Below, piece by piece: positions 30,093 to 39,194 of a stretch of 60,417 nt of DNA (positions are counted from its first letter, which is position 1; each line of letters begins with the position of its first letter). A program made the position numbers and the translations under genes. Below the pieces are notes generated by a model. It saw only the letters and a list, made by a program, of their open reading frames with translations, searched no databases and was not told the origin of the DNA. The stretch is taken from NCBI GenBank assembly GCA_026647215.1, contig JAPKHC010000046.1, positions 1 through 60,417 on the forward strand. The letters run 5' to 3'. Origin of the DNA: F1-120-MAGs118 sp013360535 (GTDB lineage: Bacteria > Planctomycetota > UBA1135 > GCA-002686595).

Positions 30093-31136
30093 CTATTTCG
30101 CCGCGACGGAGCGGACCGTCACGACAATCACGAGCCGATCCTTGGAGCTGGAAGGATCGACGACCAGCACGGCCGTCGAGCCGTCCTGCAGGAGCAGCTC
30201 GGTCTGGACGCGCTGGATGGCGACGTCGGGGAGCGCGATGGCGACCTCCACCTCGCCCTTCTTCGTCTTGAGCTTCTCCGTGAACGGCACCAGCGGCCGT
30301 GCGAGCCGGGCTTCCTGCGCCTCGAGGGTCAGCGCAAGTTTTTCCCCCGGCAGCGGAACCGCACGCACGTCGAGCGCGAGCCCGGTCTCGAGCTCCTCGA
30401 TCTCCGGCACGAGCACTTCCTGCGCGCCGGGCTCGACCGTCTCCACGCGCCAGTCTCCGACATAGCGGACCTGATCGAGCACGCTGATGCTCGCGCGCTG
30501 CAACGGCAGCACCACCACGCGCGGCGCACTCATGAATTCCACCTTCGGCGTCTGCTTGAGCGCCTCCAGCAGCGTCGGCACGTCCTCCGGCTTGGGAAAC
30601 ACCGAGTTGCCTTCGATGCCGAGCTCCTTCAGCCGCTCGCCGGGCACGCGCACGAAGCGCGCTTCGACCTCGACCAGCTTGTCGTAGGAACGCAGGTGCG
30701 TCAGGAACTCCTTCAACCACTCGTGCTGCGCGCGCGTGCCGTTGAAGACGAGCGATCCCGCCTGGGTGCTGCCGATGGACTGATGCGGATCCGAGATCTG
30801 CGGCGTGAGGTGTCGCCTCACCGTCGACTCGATCAAGCGGGTGCCCGCCGCGACCTGTGTCGCGTGTTCGGGACTGGCAGTCTTTGGATCCGAGTTCGTG
30901 AACAACGAGCCGAGCAGCGGGATGTCCGCGAGCACCGGCACTCCGCGCTCGGCAGTCCCCTTGGGCCCCACGGGGCGCGACGTACCGATCTTGCGCGCCG
31001 GAAACTCGGGGCCCATCCGCTCGGCGAGGTCGCTCACGTCGTGAATCTGCAGCAGGACGGGCTGTTGGCCTCTGGCGTCGAGCTCTTGAATGGGCAGCGT
31101 GGCGGCAAATGAAAGCATCAAGGCGGCAAGCATCAC
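30093..31136 (-). CDS. Secretin-like (type II/III secretion domain) exported protein
   Basis: The start is GTG 31136 or ATG 31133; both overlap the previous stop, so the gene is coupled to the anti-sigma-like gene. A short signal-like N-terminus (LAALMLSFAATLPIQ) precedes VPVLADIPLLGSLFTNS at about residues 67-83, the motif normally near the C-terminus of GspD/PilQ secretins. Then come GSLVFNGTRAQHEWLKEFLTHL, an N-domain-like ring-building motif, and a beta-rich region with PRVVVLPLQRASISVLDQ, GLALDVRAVPLPG and a final LVIVVTVRSVAAK, which look like secretin-domain strands. At 347 residues it is too short for a full secretin with N0-N3 domains. Planctomycetes have many such short proteins (recalled). 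Confidence 0.7.
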   Translation of the reverse strand: MMLAALMLSFAATLPIQELDARGQQPVLLQIHDVSDLAERMGPEFPARKIGTSRPVGPKGTAERGVPVLADIPLLGSLFTNSDPKTASPEHATQVAAGTRLIESTVRRHLTPQISDPHQSIGSTQAGSLVFNGTRAQHEWLKEFLTHLRSYDKLVEVEARFVRVPGERLKELGIEGNSVFPKPEDVPTLLEALKQTPKVEFMSAPRVVVLPLQRASISVLDQVRYVGDWRVETVEPGAQEVLVPEIEELETGLALDVRAVPLPGEKLALTLEAQEARLARPLVPFTEKLKTKKGEVEVAIALPDVAIQRVQTELLLQDGSTAVLVVDPSSSKDRLVIVVTVRSVAAK

Positions 31137-31633
31137 TGGGCTCCGATTTGGAAGGACTGCGTGGCGAGCACGGCCACGGACGGAAACTGGGATTCGGTGG
31201 ACGGCGCGGCGAGCAGCGAGCGGTTTCCGCGCCAGCCTTCGAGCATGTCGACGCTCGTCGAATGCCAGGAAAGCCCGTCGAAACGCACGAATTCGGCCTG
31301 CAGCGAGAGCACGGTCCCGCGCGAAGGCTCGAAGGTGAATTGCGGCGTGCGCTCGCGACGCATCGCGAGCACGCCCACGGCGCCGCCTGTCGCGAGCACG
31401 ACCGCAGCTGCAGCAAAACGAGCCATCGGGCGCCGCTTGCGGGCCTGCACGACGAGTTCAGGCGTTCTTTCGAGCGCCTCGAGCGAATGCAACAGCTCCG
31501 CGAGCGGCTCCAGCAGCTCCGGCCGCTCCGCAAGCTCCTGCGCGACGCGCGGATCCGCGTACGGATCCCGGCGTTCGTCGAGCGCCGCGTGGACGCGCTC
31601 CCAGAACTCGCCAGTCCTGTCGATTCGATTCAT
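31133..31633 (-). CDS. Probable anti-sigma factor, single-pass
   Basis: This 166-residue protein is encoded directly after the ECF sigma factor, with an ATGA overlap, the normal place for its anti-sigma factor. The first 65 residues are helical and charged (FWERVHAALDERRDPYADPR, LAELLHSLEALE). A membrane helix follows at about 70-90 (ARFAAAAVVLATGGAVGVLA), then an outer domain of about 75 residues with FTFEPSRGTVLSLQAEFVRF. No zinc HxxxCxxC motif is present, so assignment rests on position and topology. The outer domain may sense the state of the secretin-like protein encoded next. Confidence 0.65.
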   Translation of the reverse strand: MNRIDRTGEFWERVHAALDERRDPYADPRVAQELAERPELLEPLAELLHSLEALERTPELVVQARKRRPMARFAAAAVVLATGGAVGVLAMRRERTPQFTFEPSRGTVLSLQAEFVRFDGLSWHSTSVDMLEGWRGNRSLLAAPSTESQFPSVAVLATQSFQIGAQ

Positions 31634-32109
31634 GACGGCCTCGTTCCTTGCGCGAGCTTCTGGCGCGCGCGGTGCAAATGCGACTTGACGGTTCCTTCCG
31701 GCACCCCGAGCGACTTCGCGATCTCGCGCACGCTCTCGGCGCGCGCGTGAAAGCGCCGCAGCACGTCGCGTTCGATCTCGCTCAGTCCCGCGAGCCTGCG
31801 CTCGAGCGCCTCGCGCTCGTCAAACTCCTGCGGACGCTCGGGCTCCGCGTGCGCATCCCCCTCGAGGGCCTGCGGCGCCCGCGCGCGGCGCGCACGATGG
31901 TCCGCGAGGAGCCGCAGCGCGATCCCGCGCAACCACGGCCCGAGCTCGCGCTCGCCGTCGTGGCTCGCGCCGTACCTGAGCGCCCGCGCGATCGCCTCCT
32001 GCGCCAGGTCCTCGCCGTCGGCTCCGGCCGCGCGGCGCAGCCACTCGCGCAACGCCGGCAGCTCCGCCACGAGGCGGCTCGAGAGATCCGGGCGGGGGAC
32101 GGCGGTCAT
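31630..32109 (-). CDS. ECF-type RNA polymerase sigma factor
   Basis: ATG 32109 gives 159 residues; a GTG five codons upstream is possible. Region 2 shows GADGEDLAQEAIARALRY and LGPWLRGIALRLLADHRARRA. Region 4 shows LAGLSEIERDVLRRFHARAESVREIAKSLGVPEGTVKSHLHRARQKL with a complete helix-turn-helix. It heads a three-gene overlapping operon with the anti-sigma-like and secretin-like genes and is divergent from the dioxygenase gene at 32224. The 114-base gap must contain both promoters. Confidence 0.92.
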   Translation of the reverse strand: MTAVPRPDLSSRLVAELPALREWLRRAAGADGEDLAQEAIARALRYGASHDGERELGPWLRGIALRLLADHRARRARAPQALEGDAHAEPERPQEFDEREALERRLAGLSEIERDVLRRFHARAESVREIAKSLGVPEGTVKSHLHRARQKLAQGTRPS

Positions 32110-32223
32110 GCTGCGCGGGGCCACGTCCCTGTCCTACCGTGCGACCGCCCGCGCAGGTTGCAGGAAAATGCGCGCAGGCGGCGCTACCTTGAGCCGCCCC
32201 CTTTCACGCCACGAGAGCCGCCG

Positions 32224-33321
<1,098 letters not shown>

Positions 33322-33326
33322 ACCCG

Positions 33327-33866
33327 ATGAGCGCCGCACGATTCGACCCGCGCGCGGACTTCGCGCTGTTGCGCGAGCTGTTCGACGAGATCGACCAGTG
33401 GCTCGCGCGGCCGCGCGAGGAATTGTTGCGCGTCGCACCCGCCGTTTCCGGCTGGAACGCCGAGCAGCACATCGCGCACGTCTCGCTCGCCAACGAGCTC
33501 ATCACGCGCAACCTCAAGAGCCTGATCCGCGGCTCCGGCCCGCTCGTGCTCGCTTCCGGCGAGCCCGTGCCGGGCGCGCTCGAGATCCTCGTCTCCGGCA
33601 CGGTGCCGCGCGGTCAGGCGCAGGCGCCGCGCATGGTACGCCCGCCCGAGACCGTCGAGCGCGCCTACCTCGTCGAATGGCTCGCCGAGAATCGCCGCGG
33701 TTTCGCCGAGGCCGAGGCGCAGCTCGCCGCGCTCGAAGCCGCGACCTGCCGCATCCCGCACCAGGTCCTCGGCCCGCTTTCGGCCGCGCAGTGGGTGCGC
33801 TTCGCCGCGATCCACACGCGCCACCACCTCGCGATCGCCCGCGACGTGCTCGCTGAGCGCTCGTGA
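33327..33866 (+). CDS. DinB-superfamily four-helix protein
   Basis: The 179 residues fit the DinB/YfiT fold. A first helix FALLRELFDEIDQWLARPRE is followed by GWNAEQHIAHVSLANELITR, which supplies the first metal-binding His. A last helix AAQWVRFAAIHTRHHLAIARDVL carries the His pair that completes the three-His site. Such proteins act as metal-dependent thiol transferases or hydrolases, and the exact reaction is unknown here. It is immediately downstream of kynA. Its stop codon sits inside the first copy of the 72-base repeat array, so its transcript ends in hairpins. Confidence 0.82.
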   Translation: MSAARFDPRADFALLRELFDEIDQWLARPREELLRVAPAVSGWNAEQHIAHVSLANELITRNLKSLIRGSGPLVLASGEPVPGALEILVSGTVPRGQAQAPRMVRPPETVERAYLVEWLAENRRGFAEAEAQLAALEAATCRIPHQVLGPLSAAQWVRFAAIHTRHHLAIARDVLAERS

Positions 33867-34083
33867 AGAAATGAAGATACGAGCTCTCAGGATGCCTGCT
33901 GCGCCGTCGCCTGGCGGCGTCGGACGGAGAGCTCGTGAAGCAATGAAGATACGAGCTCTCAGGATGCCTGCTGCGCCGTCGCCTGGCGGCGCCGGACGGC
34001 GAGCTCGTGAAGAAATGAGGATACGAGCTCTCAGGATGCCTGCTGCGCCGTCGCCCGGCGGCGCCGGACGGAGAGCCCGTGAG
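33859..34083. repeat. Tandem array: three 72-base units, each with a stem-loop
   Basis: Three direct copies, starting at 33859, 33931 and 34003, are followed by a partial copy starting at 34075. Copies differ by only a few bases. Across each copy boundary lies an inverted repeat. The best is GAGAGCTCGT (33927-33936) with ACGAGCTCTC (33951-33960) around a 14-base loop. The other copies have the same stem with one mismatch. The first copy overlaps the end of the DinB-like gene. There are no unique spacers, so this is not CRISPR. Because the unit is 24 codons it leaves repeated open frames on both strands that I do not think are translated. Confidence 0.9.
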
Positions 34084-34264
34084 TTCCATCACGGCCTCTG
34101 AGCGCTAGGCGCACAGGGTCTGCGCGCTTTCGCGCAACTCGACGCTACGGAAGCGGAACGTGAGCCGACTTGCGGCGGGCCCAACACCCCTCGGGACGCC
34201 CACCGAGGCGTGGGCATGCGCATTGCTGCGCAGTTCGGGTCACTCCCCCGCAAAGGACCCAACC

Positions 34265-36454
34265 ATGACCCTTTTGCTCGCCGTGTCGCTGCTCGCGTTC
34301 CAGAGCACGTCCCAAAGCCCGATCGACCCGCTCGCCGCCTCGCGCGCCGAGGCCCGCGTCCGGTACCAGAAGGTCGAGCTCGAGCTCGCCCGCGCGCGCC
34401 TCGACACCCTGACCCCCGAACAACGCGCCGCCCGCGCGCGCCTGCTCGAAGTGCTCGACGCCTACGTCGTGCGCGCCGATTTCGGCCAGCAGGACATCGA
34501 AGCGGGCGTCCGCCTGCCGCAGTTCGTCGACGCCGACGGCCGCCGTTGCGCCGTCGCCGAGCTCCTGCACTCCACGGGCGAGGTCGAGCTCGTCTCCGCC
34601 GTCGCCAAGTCCCACAACACCGCCTGGATCGCCGAGCTTTCCGGCGACGCGCGCTTCCTCGGCTGGCTCGATCGCAATGGCCTATCCCTCGACGAGGCGG
34701 CCCGCATCCAGGGTCCGTCGATGCCGAACTTCGCCGGGCCCGGCGACGTCCTGCCGCCCGGCACATCCGCCCCCGACGTGCCCGCCCCTGACGTGCCCGC
34801 ACCGTCGACGCCTGGCGCCCCGCGGCCGAACACCCCCGCTCCCGGCATCCCTGCCGGCACGCCGACGTTCGGGCAGCCTGCTCCCGCGACCCCGGCGACT
34901 CCGGGTCCGCAGGTGACCGGGCCGTTCACCTTCAGCGACGCCGACGCCAGCTGGTGGATGTGGTGGGAGTTCAACAAGCTCGAGTTCCTGCGGCCCAACC
35001 GCTTCGCGCTCGATGCGCATGGTGGGGACGACGTCGGTCGCACGTTCGCCTCGCAGCTCGACTTCATGCGCCGCACGATCGAGCCGACCGTCGAGCGCCT
35101 GCTCGCGCACCCCGACGCGCGCCTGCGTGCCGCGGCCGCCGGCGCTCTCGGTCGCATGGGTTCGGGCGCCAAGGTGGAGGAGCTCCTGCCGCTCGTCCAC
35201 GACGCAAACCCGAGCGTGCGCGACGCGGCGCTGCTCGGGCTCGGCGCCTCCGGAGTGCGGGAGGCGCAGCTGCCGCTGATGGAAATCGCCCGCGAGGGCA
35301 AGCTCGACGGCAAGCCGCTCGGTCGGCGCGCGCGGGCGCTCGCGGTCGTGGCCCTCGGGCTGGGGCGCACCTGCGGCTTCGACGCAGCGGCCGATGGCGT
35401 GGCGCTCGAGGTCTCGACGCGGGGCACGCCGTCCGAGCGCCACGAGCTCGGACTCGCGGCGATGACCTACGCGCTGATCGCGCCCAGCGACGAGCTGGTC
35501 GAGCTCGCCGACAAGCTGGCGGACGACAAGGGTCTCCCGATGCCGCTGCGCAGCCGCGCCGTCGAGGTGCTGCGCGCCCGCGCGGACTCCGCGACGCTCG
35601 CCGAACTGCAGCACCTCGCGTCGGGCGCGCGCATCGAGTTGCGGCGCTCCGCGGCGCTGACGCTCGGAGAGTACGAGCACCCGCTCGCCTCCGCGGGTCT
35701 GCGCACTGCGCAGGACCTCGAGAAGGAGCCGGTCGCCAACGCGTTCCTGCTGGTCTCGCTCGGCCGGCGTGGCGGCGAGGCCGCTCGCGAGCACCTGATC
35801 GCGGCGCTCGGCGATGCCCGCCAGCGTCCCTGGGCGGCGCTCGGCCTCGGCATCCTCGCGCACGAGACTCCCGATGCCGAAGTCGCCACGGCGCTGCTCG
35901 CGGCGCTCGCGCGCGAGGCCGCGGCGGAGACGCGCTCGGCCCTGTGGCTCGCGCTCGGCCTGACGCGGGACCCGCGCGCGACCGACGTGCTCGTGAAGGC
36001 GCTCCGGGGCGCCGGCGAGCCGGGCGCGCGCATGTACGTGGCGCAGGCGCTGGCGATCCACGGCTCCGAAGAAGGTCGTCTCGCGCTGCGCGAGCGCCTC
36101 TCGAGCGAACGCTCTCCGCTCGTGCGCTCGCAGCTCGCGCTCGCGCTCGGTGTGCTCGGCGCACGCGAGGACCTCGACCCGATCACCGCGGCGCTCGACA
36201 CCGTCTCCGAGCCGCTTCTGCAGGGTCAGGTCGCGTCGGCGATCGCGTTCCACGGCTCGGGCGAGGCCCTGACGAAGCTCGCCGGACTCGTCGCGGGCGA
36301 CAAGCTCGACGTCGCCGCCCGCGCAGCCGCCATCGAGGGACTCGGCATGATGCTGAGCCGCGCTCCGGCGCTCTCGCTCGGCGGCAGCTCGCGTTCGGCG
36401 AACTTCACGCTCTTCCCCGAGTGGCTCGTCGCCGCCTGCGGCACGACGTTCTGA
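34265..36454 (+). CDS. Exported HEAT-repeat protein, 729 aa
   Basis: ATG 34265 is chosen because a signal peptide follows directly (TLLLAVSLLAFQSTSQ). Residues about 20-160 are helical with DAYVVRADFGQQDIEAGVRLPQF. A Pro-rich linker lies at about 165-215, with PAPDVPAP-type repeats. From about 260 to the end there are repeated 30-residue helical pairs of HEAT/PBS-lyase type: LRAAAAGALGRMGSGAKVEE, VRDAALLGLGASGVREAQ, IELRRSAALTLGEYEHP, TRSALWLALGLTRDP and VRSQLALALGVLGARED. HEAT solenoids bind proteins. The partner is unknown. A strong hairpin at 36492 ends the gene. Confidence 0.82.
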   Translation: MTLLLAVSLLAFQSTSQSPIDPLAASRAEARVRYQKVELELARARLDTLTPEQRAARARLLEVLDAYVVRADFGQQDIEAGVRLPQFVDADGRRCAVAELLHSTGEVELVSAVAKSHNTAWIAELSGDARFLGWLDRNGLSLDEAARIQGPSMPNFAGPGDVLPPGTSAPDVPAPDVPAPSTPGAPRPNTPAPGIPAGTPTFGQPAPATPATPGPQVTGPFTFSDADASWWMWWEFNKLEFLRPNRFALDAHGGDDVGRTFASQLDFMRRTIEPTVERLLAHPDARLRAAAAGALGRMGSGAKVEELLPLVHDANPSVRDAALLGLGASGVREAQLPLMEIAREGKLDGKPLGRRARALAVVALGLGRTCGFDAAADGVALEVSTRGTPSERHELGLAAMTYALIAPSDELVELADKLADDKGLPMPLRSRAVEVLRARADSATLAELQHLASGARIELRRSAALTLGEYEHPLASAGLRTAQDLEKEPVANAFLLVSLGRRGGEAAREHLIAALGDARQRPWAALGLGILAHETPDAEVATALLAALAREAAAETRSALWLALGLTRDPRATDVLVKALRGAGEPGARMYVAQALAIHGSEEGRLALRERLSSERSPLVRSQLALALGVLGAREDLDPITAALDTVSEPLLQGQVASAIAFHGSGEALTKLAGLVAGDKLDVAARAAAIEGLGMMLSRAPALSLGGSSRSANFTLFPEWLVAACGTTF

Positions 36455-36491
36455 GCGCGGGACGCGTTCCGCACGCAGTCGCCAGAGAAAG

Positions 36492-36530
36492 AGAGGCGGC
36501 GTCGAAGGCCTGACCTTCGGCGCCGCCTCT
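36492..36530. terminator. Strong bidirectional terminator hairpin
   Basis: AGAGGCGGCG (36492-36501) pairs with CGCCGCCTCT (36521-36530), and inside it CGAAGG (36503-36508) pairs with CCTTCG (36514-36519), giving a stem of about 16 pairs. It lies between the convergent HEAT gene and the minus-strand small peptide gene and can serve both. Confidence 0.8.
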
Positions 36531-36559
36531 GCGGTCCGGGGAACGCGGACCGGTGGGAG

Positions 36560-36634
36560 TCAGGGGGCGAGCCAGCAGAGCAGCGCAGCCCACACGATCC
36601 AGAACAGCGGGTGCTTGAACAGGCGCTCGAACAT
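36560..36634 (-). CDS. Small membrane peptide, 24 aa
   Basis: ATG 36634 is preceded by a near-perfect ribosome binding site (GAAGGAG, 8-9 bases upstream). It encodes MFERLFKHPLFWIVWAALLC followed by WLAP and a TGA. This is a basic, amphipathic start and one hydrophobic stretch long enough to enter the membrane. It lies 94 bases downstream of the AAA ATPase gene on the same strand and ends just before a strong terminator, so it is positioned as a real small gene. It could act as a membrane anchor, a regulator or a toxin-like peptide. No family is recognised. Confidence 0.6.
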   Translation of the reverse strand: MFERLFKHPLFWIVWAALLCWLAP

Positions 36635-36699
36635 GGCGGGTCTCCTTCGGAACTGGGGGTGGGGGACGGATGTCGGGGTGAGGCGCGCAGCGTGGCGGC

Positions 36700-36727
36700 G
36701 GACCTTGGACAGGGGGTGGCCAAGGTC
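36700..36727. repeat. Left copy of a 16-base inverted repeat, itself a hairpin
   Basis: GGACCTTGGACAGGGG (36700-36715) recurs in inverted orientation at 38012-38027, on the other side of the AAA ATPase gene. This copy also forms a local dyad, GACCTTGG (36701-36708) with CCAAGGTC (36720-36727), directly abutting the ATPase stop codon, so it may act as a terminator or as a protein-binding site. Confidence 0.75.
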
Positions 36728-37894
36728 TCAGGTTCCGGTCGCCTGCTGGAACCCGACGCGCGTGCGCGGGGCCGGCGTGCGCACGGGATCCGCGCGGCGA
36801 CAGGCGTACAGCTCGGCGAGGCTCATCTCGCCGCGCAGCGAGGGCCCGGTCGCGGGCGGGTTCCCCAGCCAGCCGCGAGCCTCCTGCGCCGAGAACAGCG
36901 GGAACTGCTGCACCTGCAGGCAGCGCCCCGGTCGCAGGAGCGCCGTCTGGTGCTGCGGCAGCGGCTCGTGCGTCGTGGCGAGCACCACGGTCGGCACCGG
37001 ACCGTCGAGCAGCCCGTCGGTCGTGTTGAGCAGGCGCGAGAGCGTGCCCTCGAGCCCCGGACCTTGCTCCGCGAGCTGCAGCTCCGGCGCATCCTCGAAG
37101 ACCAGCAGCCGCCCGCGCTTGCCGCGGCTGCCGAGCGAGCCGTCGCCGGGCCGGAACGGCGGGTTGCACAGGAGCTCGTGCGCGAGCTCGGGCGACGCGA
37201 GGAACGCCGCCGGATCGCTGACGAGCTCGAGCTGCATCGAGCGCCACTCGCGCAGGAGCGCGCGCACCGCCCAGCTCTTGCCCGTGCCCGCGGCGCCGTG
37301 CCAGAACACGACGCGACCGAGGTCGAACGGGCGCTCGAGCCCCATCAGCCACGAGAGCTCGTTCGCGATGCCCGGGTAGTTGCCGGAGATCTCGCGCCAG
37401 CGCGGGCAGCGCATCCGGCGCAGGCGCGACGTCGGGCCGCTCTTGGTGAGCGACCACACGCGCACCGGCACGAAGTCGCCGCGCCGCACGAGCCCGCACA
37501 GGCGCGCGCCGAGCTCGCGGAAGTCGGCGAGCCCCGCCTCCGCGCTGCGTGCCTCCGGCGCGAACACGGCGCACAGCGCATCCTCCATGTCGAGCCGCAG
37601 GTGCAGCGCCGCACCGCTCTCCCCGTGCAGCACGAGCTCGCTCGACGCGCGCCCGTGCACGTCCGCCTGGACCTTCCAGCCGCGCTGCGCGAGCCCGTCG
37701 AGCAGGCGGAAGCGGAAGGCCTCGTGCTCGGCCGCGTCGTGCTCGACCTCGAAGCCGTCGATGCGCAGCACGAAGCCGCCTTCGAGCCCCGGCGCGTCGA
37801 GGATCGCGCGCTGGATCAGGTGGTCGGTGATGCCGCCCGTGCTGAGCACGGCGGGCGAGCGTTGCGGCGGGAACAGGCGCGGAAGCTGGGTCAT
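36728..37894 (-). CDS. AAA+ family ATPase, 388 aa
   Basis: ATG 37894 has a good ribosome binding site (AGGAGA) upstream. The N-terminal 200 residues form an alpha/beta domain with FVLRIDGFEVEHDAAEHEAF and ALHLRLDMEDALCAVFAPE. The C-terminal half is an AAA+ module: Walker A GAAGTGKSWAV near residue 205, Walker B GRLLVFEDAPEL near 260, TDGLLDG, sensor-1-like VVLATTHEPLP and a sensor-2/Arg segment LLRPGRCLQVQ. The order resembles actinobacterial DUF5925-AAA proteins, though I recall that only by pattern. The gene is flanked by 16-base inverted repeats, has a WYL regulator upstream and a 24-residue membrane peptide downstream. Function unknown. Confidence 0.82.
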   Translation of the reverse strand: MTQLPRLFPPQRSPAVLSTGGITDHLIQRAILDAPGLEGGFVLRIDGFEVEHDAAEHEAFRFRLLDGLAQRGWKVQADVHGRASSELVLHGESGAALHLRLDMEDALCAVFAPEARSAEAGLADFRELGARLCGLVRRGDFVPVRVWSLTKSGPTSRLRRMRCPRWREISGNYPGIANELSWLMGLERPFDLGRVVFWHGAAGTGKSWAVRALLREWRSMQLELVSDPAAFLASPELAHELLCNPPFRPGDGSLGSRGKRGRLLVFEDAPELQLAEQGPGLEGTLSRLLNTTDGLLDGPVPTVVLATTHEPLPQHQTALLRPGRCLQVQQFPLFSAQEARGWLGNPPATGPSLRGEMSLAELYACRRADPVRTPAPRTRVGFQQATGT

Positions 37895-38004
37895 GGCGAA
37901 TCTCTCCTGCGCTCGTCCTCCGGCCGCCTCCGGCGTGGCGCCAACGTGGCGCGCGCCGCAAGCCGTCGTCCCGGACGAGCGCGAGCCACGATCCGGAGCC
38001 ACCG

Positions 38005-38027
38005 TGGACAGCCCCTGTCCAAGGTCC
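38005..38027. repeat. Right copy of the inverted repeat, with a local palindrome
   Basis: CCCCTGTCCAAGGTCC (38012-38027) is the exact reverse complement of 36700-36715. It overlaps a perfect palindrome TGGACAG-ccc-CTGTCCA (38005-38021). It lies about 115 bases before the AAA ATPase start, a suitable place for an operator. Confidence 0.75.
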
Positions 38028-38100
38028 CGTTTTTCCCTTCGGGACTCGCTCGAGCGGAAAACGCCCCTCACGCTGCCGCGCGCGACGTTCGCCTAACGGC

Positions 38101-38118
38101 GCTTGCACGCATGCAAGC
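38101..38118. promoter_or_regulatory. Perfect 7-base inverted repeat between the WYL and AAA genes
   Basis: GCTTGCA-cgca-TGCAAGC lies 57 bases after the WYL gene stop and 207 bases before the ATPase gene. It may be a regulator binding site; it lacks a T run and is short for a terminator. Confidence 0.4.
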
Positions 38119-38174
38119 CCCAACTGCGGTGGGCGCTCGCGCCGGACGCCCGCGCGCAGCGCCTCGAACGCTCG

Positions 38175-39194
38175 TCAGCGGCTGACCTTGCCGCGGTGCC
38201 GCGCCAGCGTGCGCTCCGCCTGCGCCAGCACGTCGCGCCGCAGCTCCGCCGGCTTGCGCACCTCGACCGTGCCGCCAAAACGCAGCACCTGCCGCGCGAC
38301 CTCGAACAGCGTGTTCGACTTGAAGCGCACGAGCACCGCGCCCGTGCGCAGCCGCGTCACCGTCTGCTTCGCGGCCCACGCGCGCTCCTCGGCGATGTGC
38401 GCGTGCTCACGCTCGAAGCGCAGCTCGACCTCCTGCGGGCGGCCCTCGCCGTGCATCGCGTTGAAGCCGTACTCGAAGTAGCGCTCGGGCGAGAAGTCGG
38501 GGTCGGGCTCGTAGGGCTCGTCGAGCCGCTCGAGCTGCGCGATGCGCGGCACGTAGAACAGCGCATAGTGCCGACTGTGCTGCGTGCGCCCGACCAGGAA
38601 CCACTCGCGGTCGCGCACCACGAGCAGGTACGGATCGACCGTGCGAGGCTCCGCCTTGCCGCGCGCCGGCGTGCGGTAGTGCAGCGTCACGCGCCGCCGC
38701 CCGAGGATCCCGTCGACGAGCCCGTTCCACACCGCCGGCGGGATCGGCGTCGGCGGCAGCCCCGCGAAGTGCACCGCCCGCGCCGCCACCGCGTGCCGCG
38801 CGCGCAGGTCGCTCGGCAAGGTCGCGAGCACCCGGTCGAACGCGTCGCGCAGCTCCGCCGCCAGCGGCGTGCCCTCGTACTGCGTCACCGCGTTCTCCGT
38901 CACCATCAGCGCGAACAGGTCGCGCTCCGACAGCGCCGTCGCCGGGATCTGGTAGCCCGCGCTCGTGTAGTGATGCCCCTTGCGCCTCGCGTCGTACTCC
39001 AGCGGCGCCCGCAGCTCGCTGCGCATGGCCTCGATGTCGCGGTAGATCGACTTCGCGCTCACCCCGCAGGCCTTCGCGAGCCGGTTCGCGCTGGGAAAGT
39101 CCCCCTTGCGCACCAGCGCATCGATCAGATGGATGCGCTTCCACCGCGCGAGGTAGTCCCCTTCCGGCCCCTGGTACAGCTGCGCTCCGCTCAC
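38175..39194 (-). CDS. HTH/WYL-domain transcriptional regulator
   Basis: GTG 39194 has GGGAGG just upstream and gives 339 residues. The N-terminus is a DeoR/HTH_11-type winged helix: RWKRIHLIDALVRKGDFPSA then RLAKACGVSAKSIYRDIEAMR. A linker with IPATALSERDLFALMVTENAV precedes the WYL domain, where RRVTLHYRTP, RTVDPYLLVVRDREWFLVGR and HYALFYVPRIAQLERLDEPYE form the ligand-binding strands. The C-terminal extension VRFKSNTLFEVARQVLRFG is typical. WYL proteins sense nucleic-acid fragments or nucleotides and often regulate defence or DNA-repair loci. The likely target is the adjacent AAA gene (inference). Confidence 0.9.
   Translation of the reverse strand: MSGAQLYQGPEGDYLARWKRIHLIDALVRKGDFPSANRLAKACGVSAKSIYRDIEAMRSELRAPLEYDARRKGHHYTSAGYQIPATALSERDLFALMVTENAVTQYEGTPLAAELRDAFDRVLATLPSDLRARHAVAARAVHFAGLPPTPIPPAVWNGLVDGILGRRRVTLHYRTPARGKAEPRTVDPYLLVVRDREWFLVGRTQHSRHYALFYVPRIAQLERLDEPYEPDPDFSPERYFEYGFNAMHGEGRPQEVELRFEREHAHIAEERAWAAKQTVTRLRTGAVLVRFKSNTLFEVARQVLRFGGTVEVRKPAELRRDVLAQAERTLARHRGKVSR

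Noticed and set aside
33859..34083. CRISPR array
   Set aside because: Units are directly adjacent with no unique spacers, and no cas genes are in the window.
33871..34101. Repetitive open frames on both strands of the 72-base array
   Set aside because: The frames exist because the unit is 24 codons long; composition and lack of a start site argue against translation.
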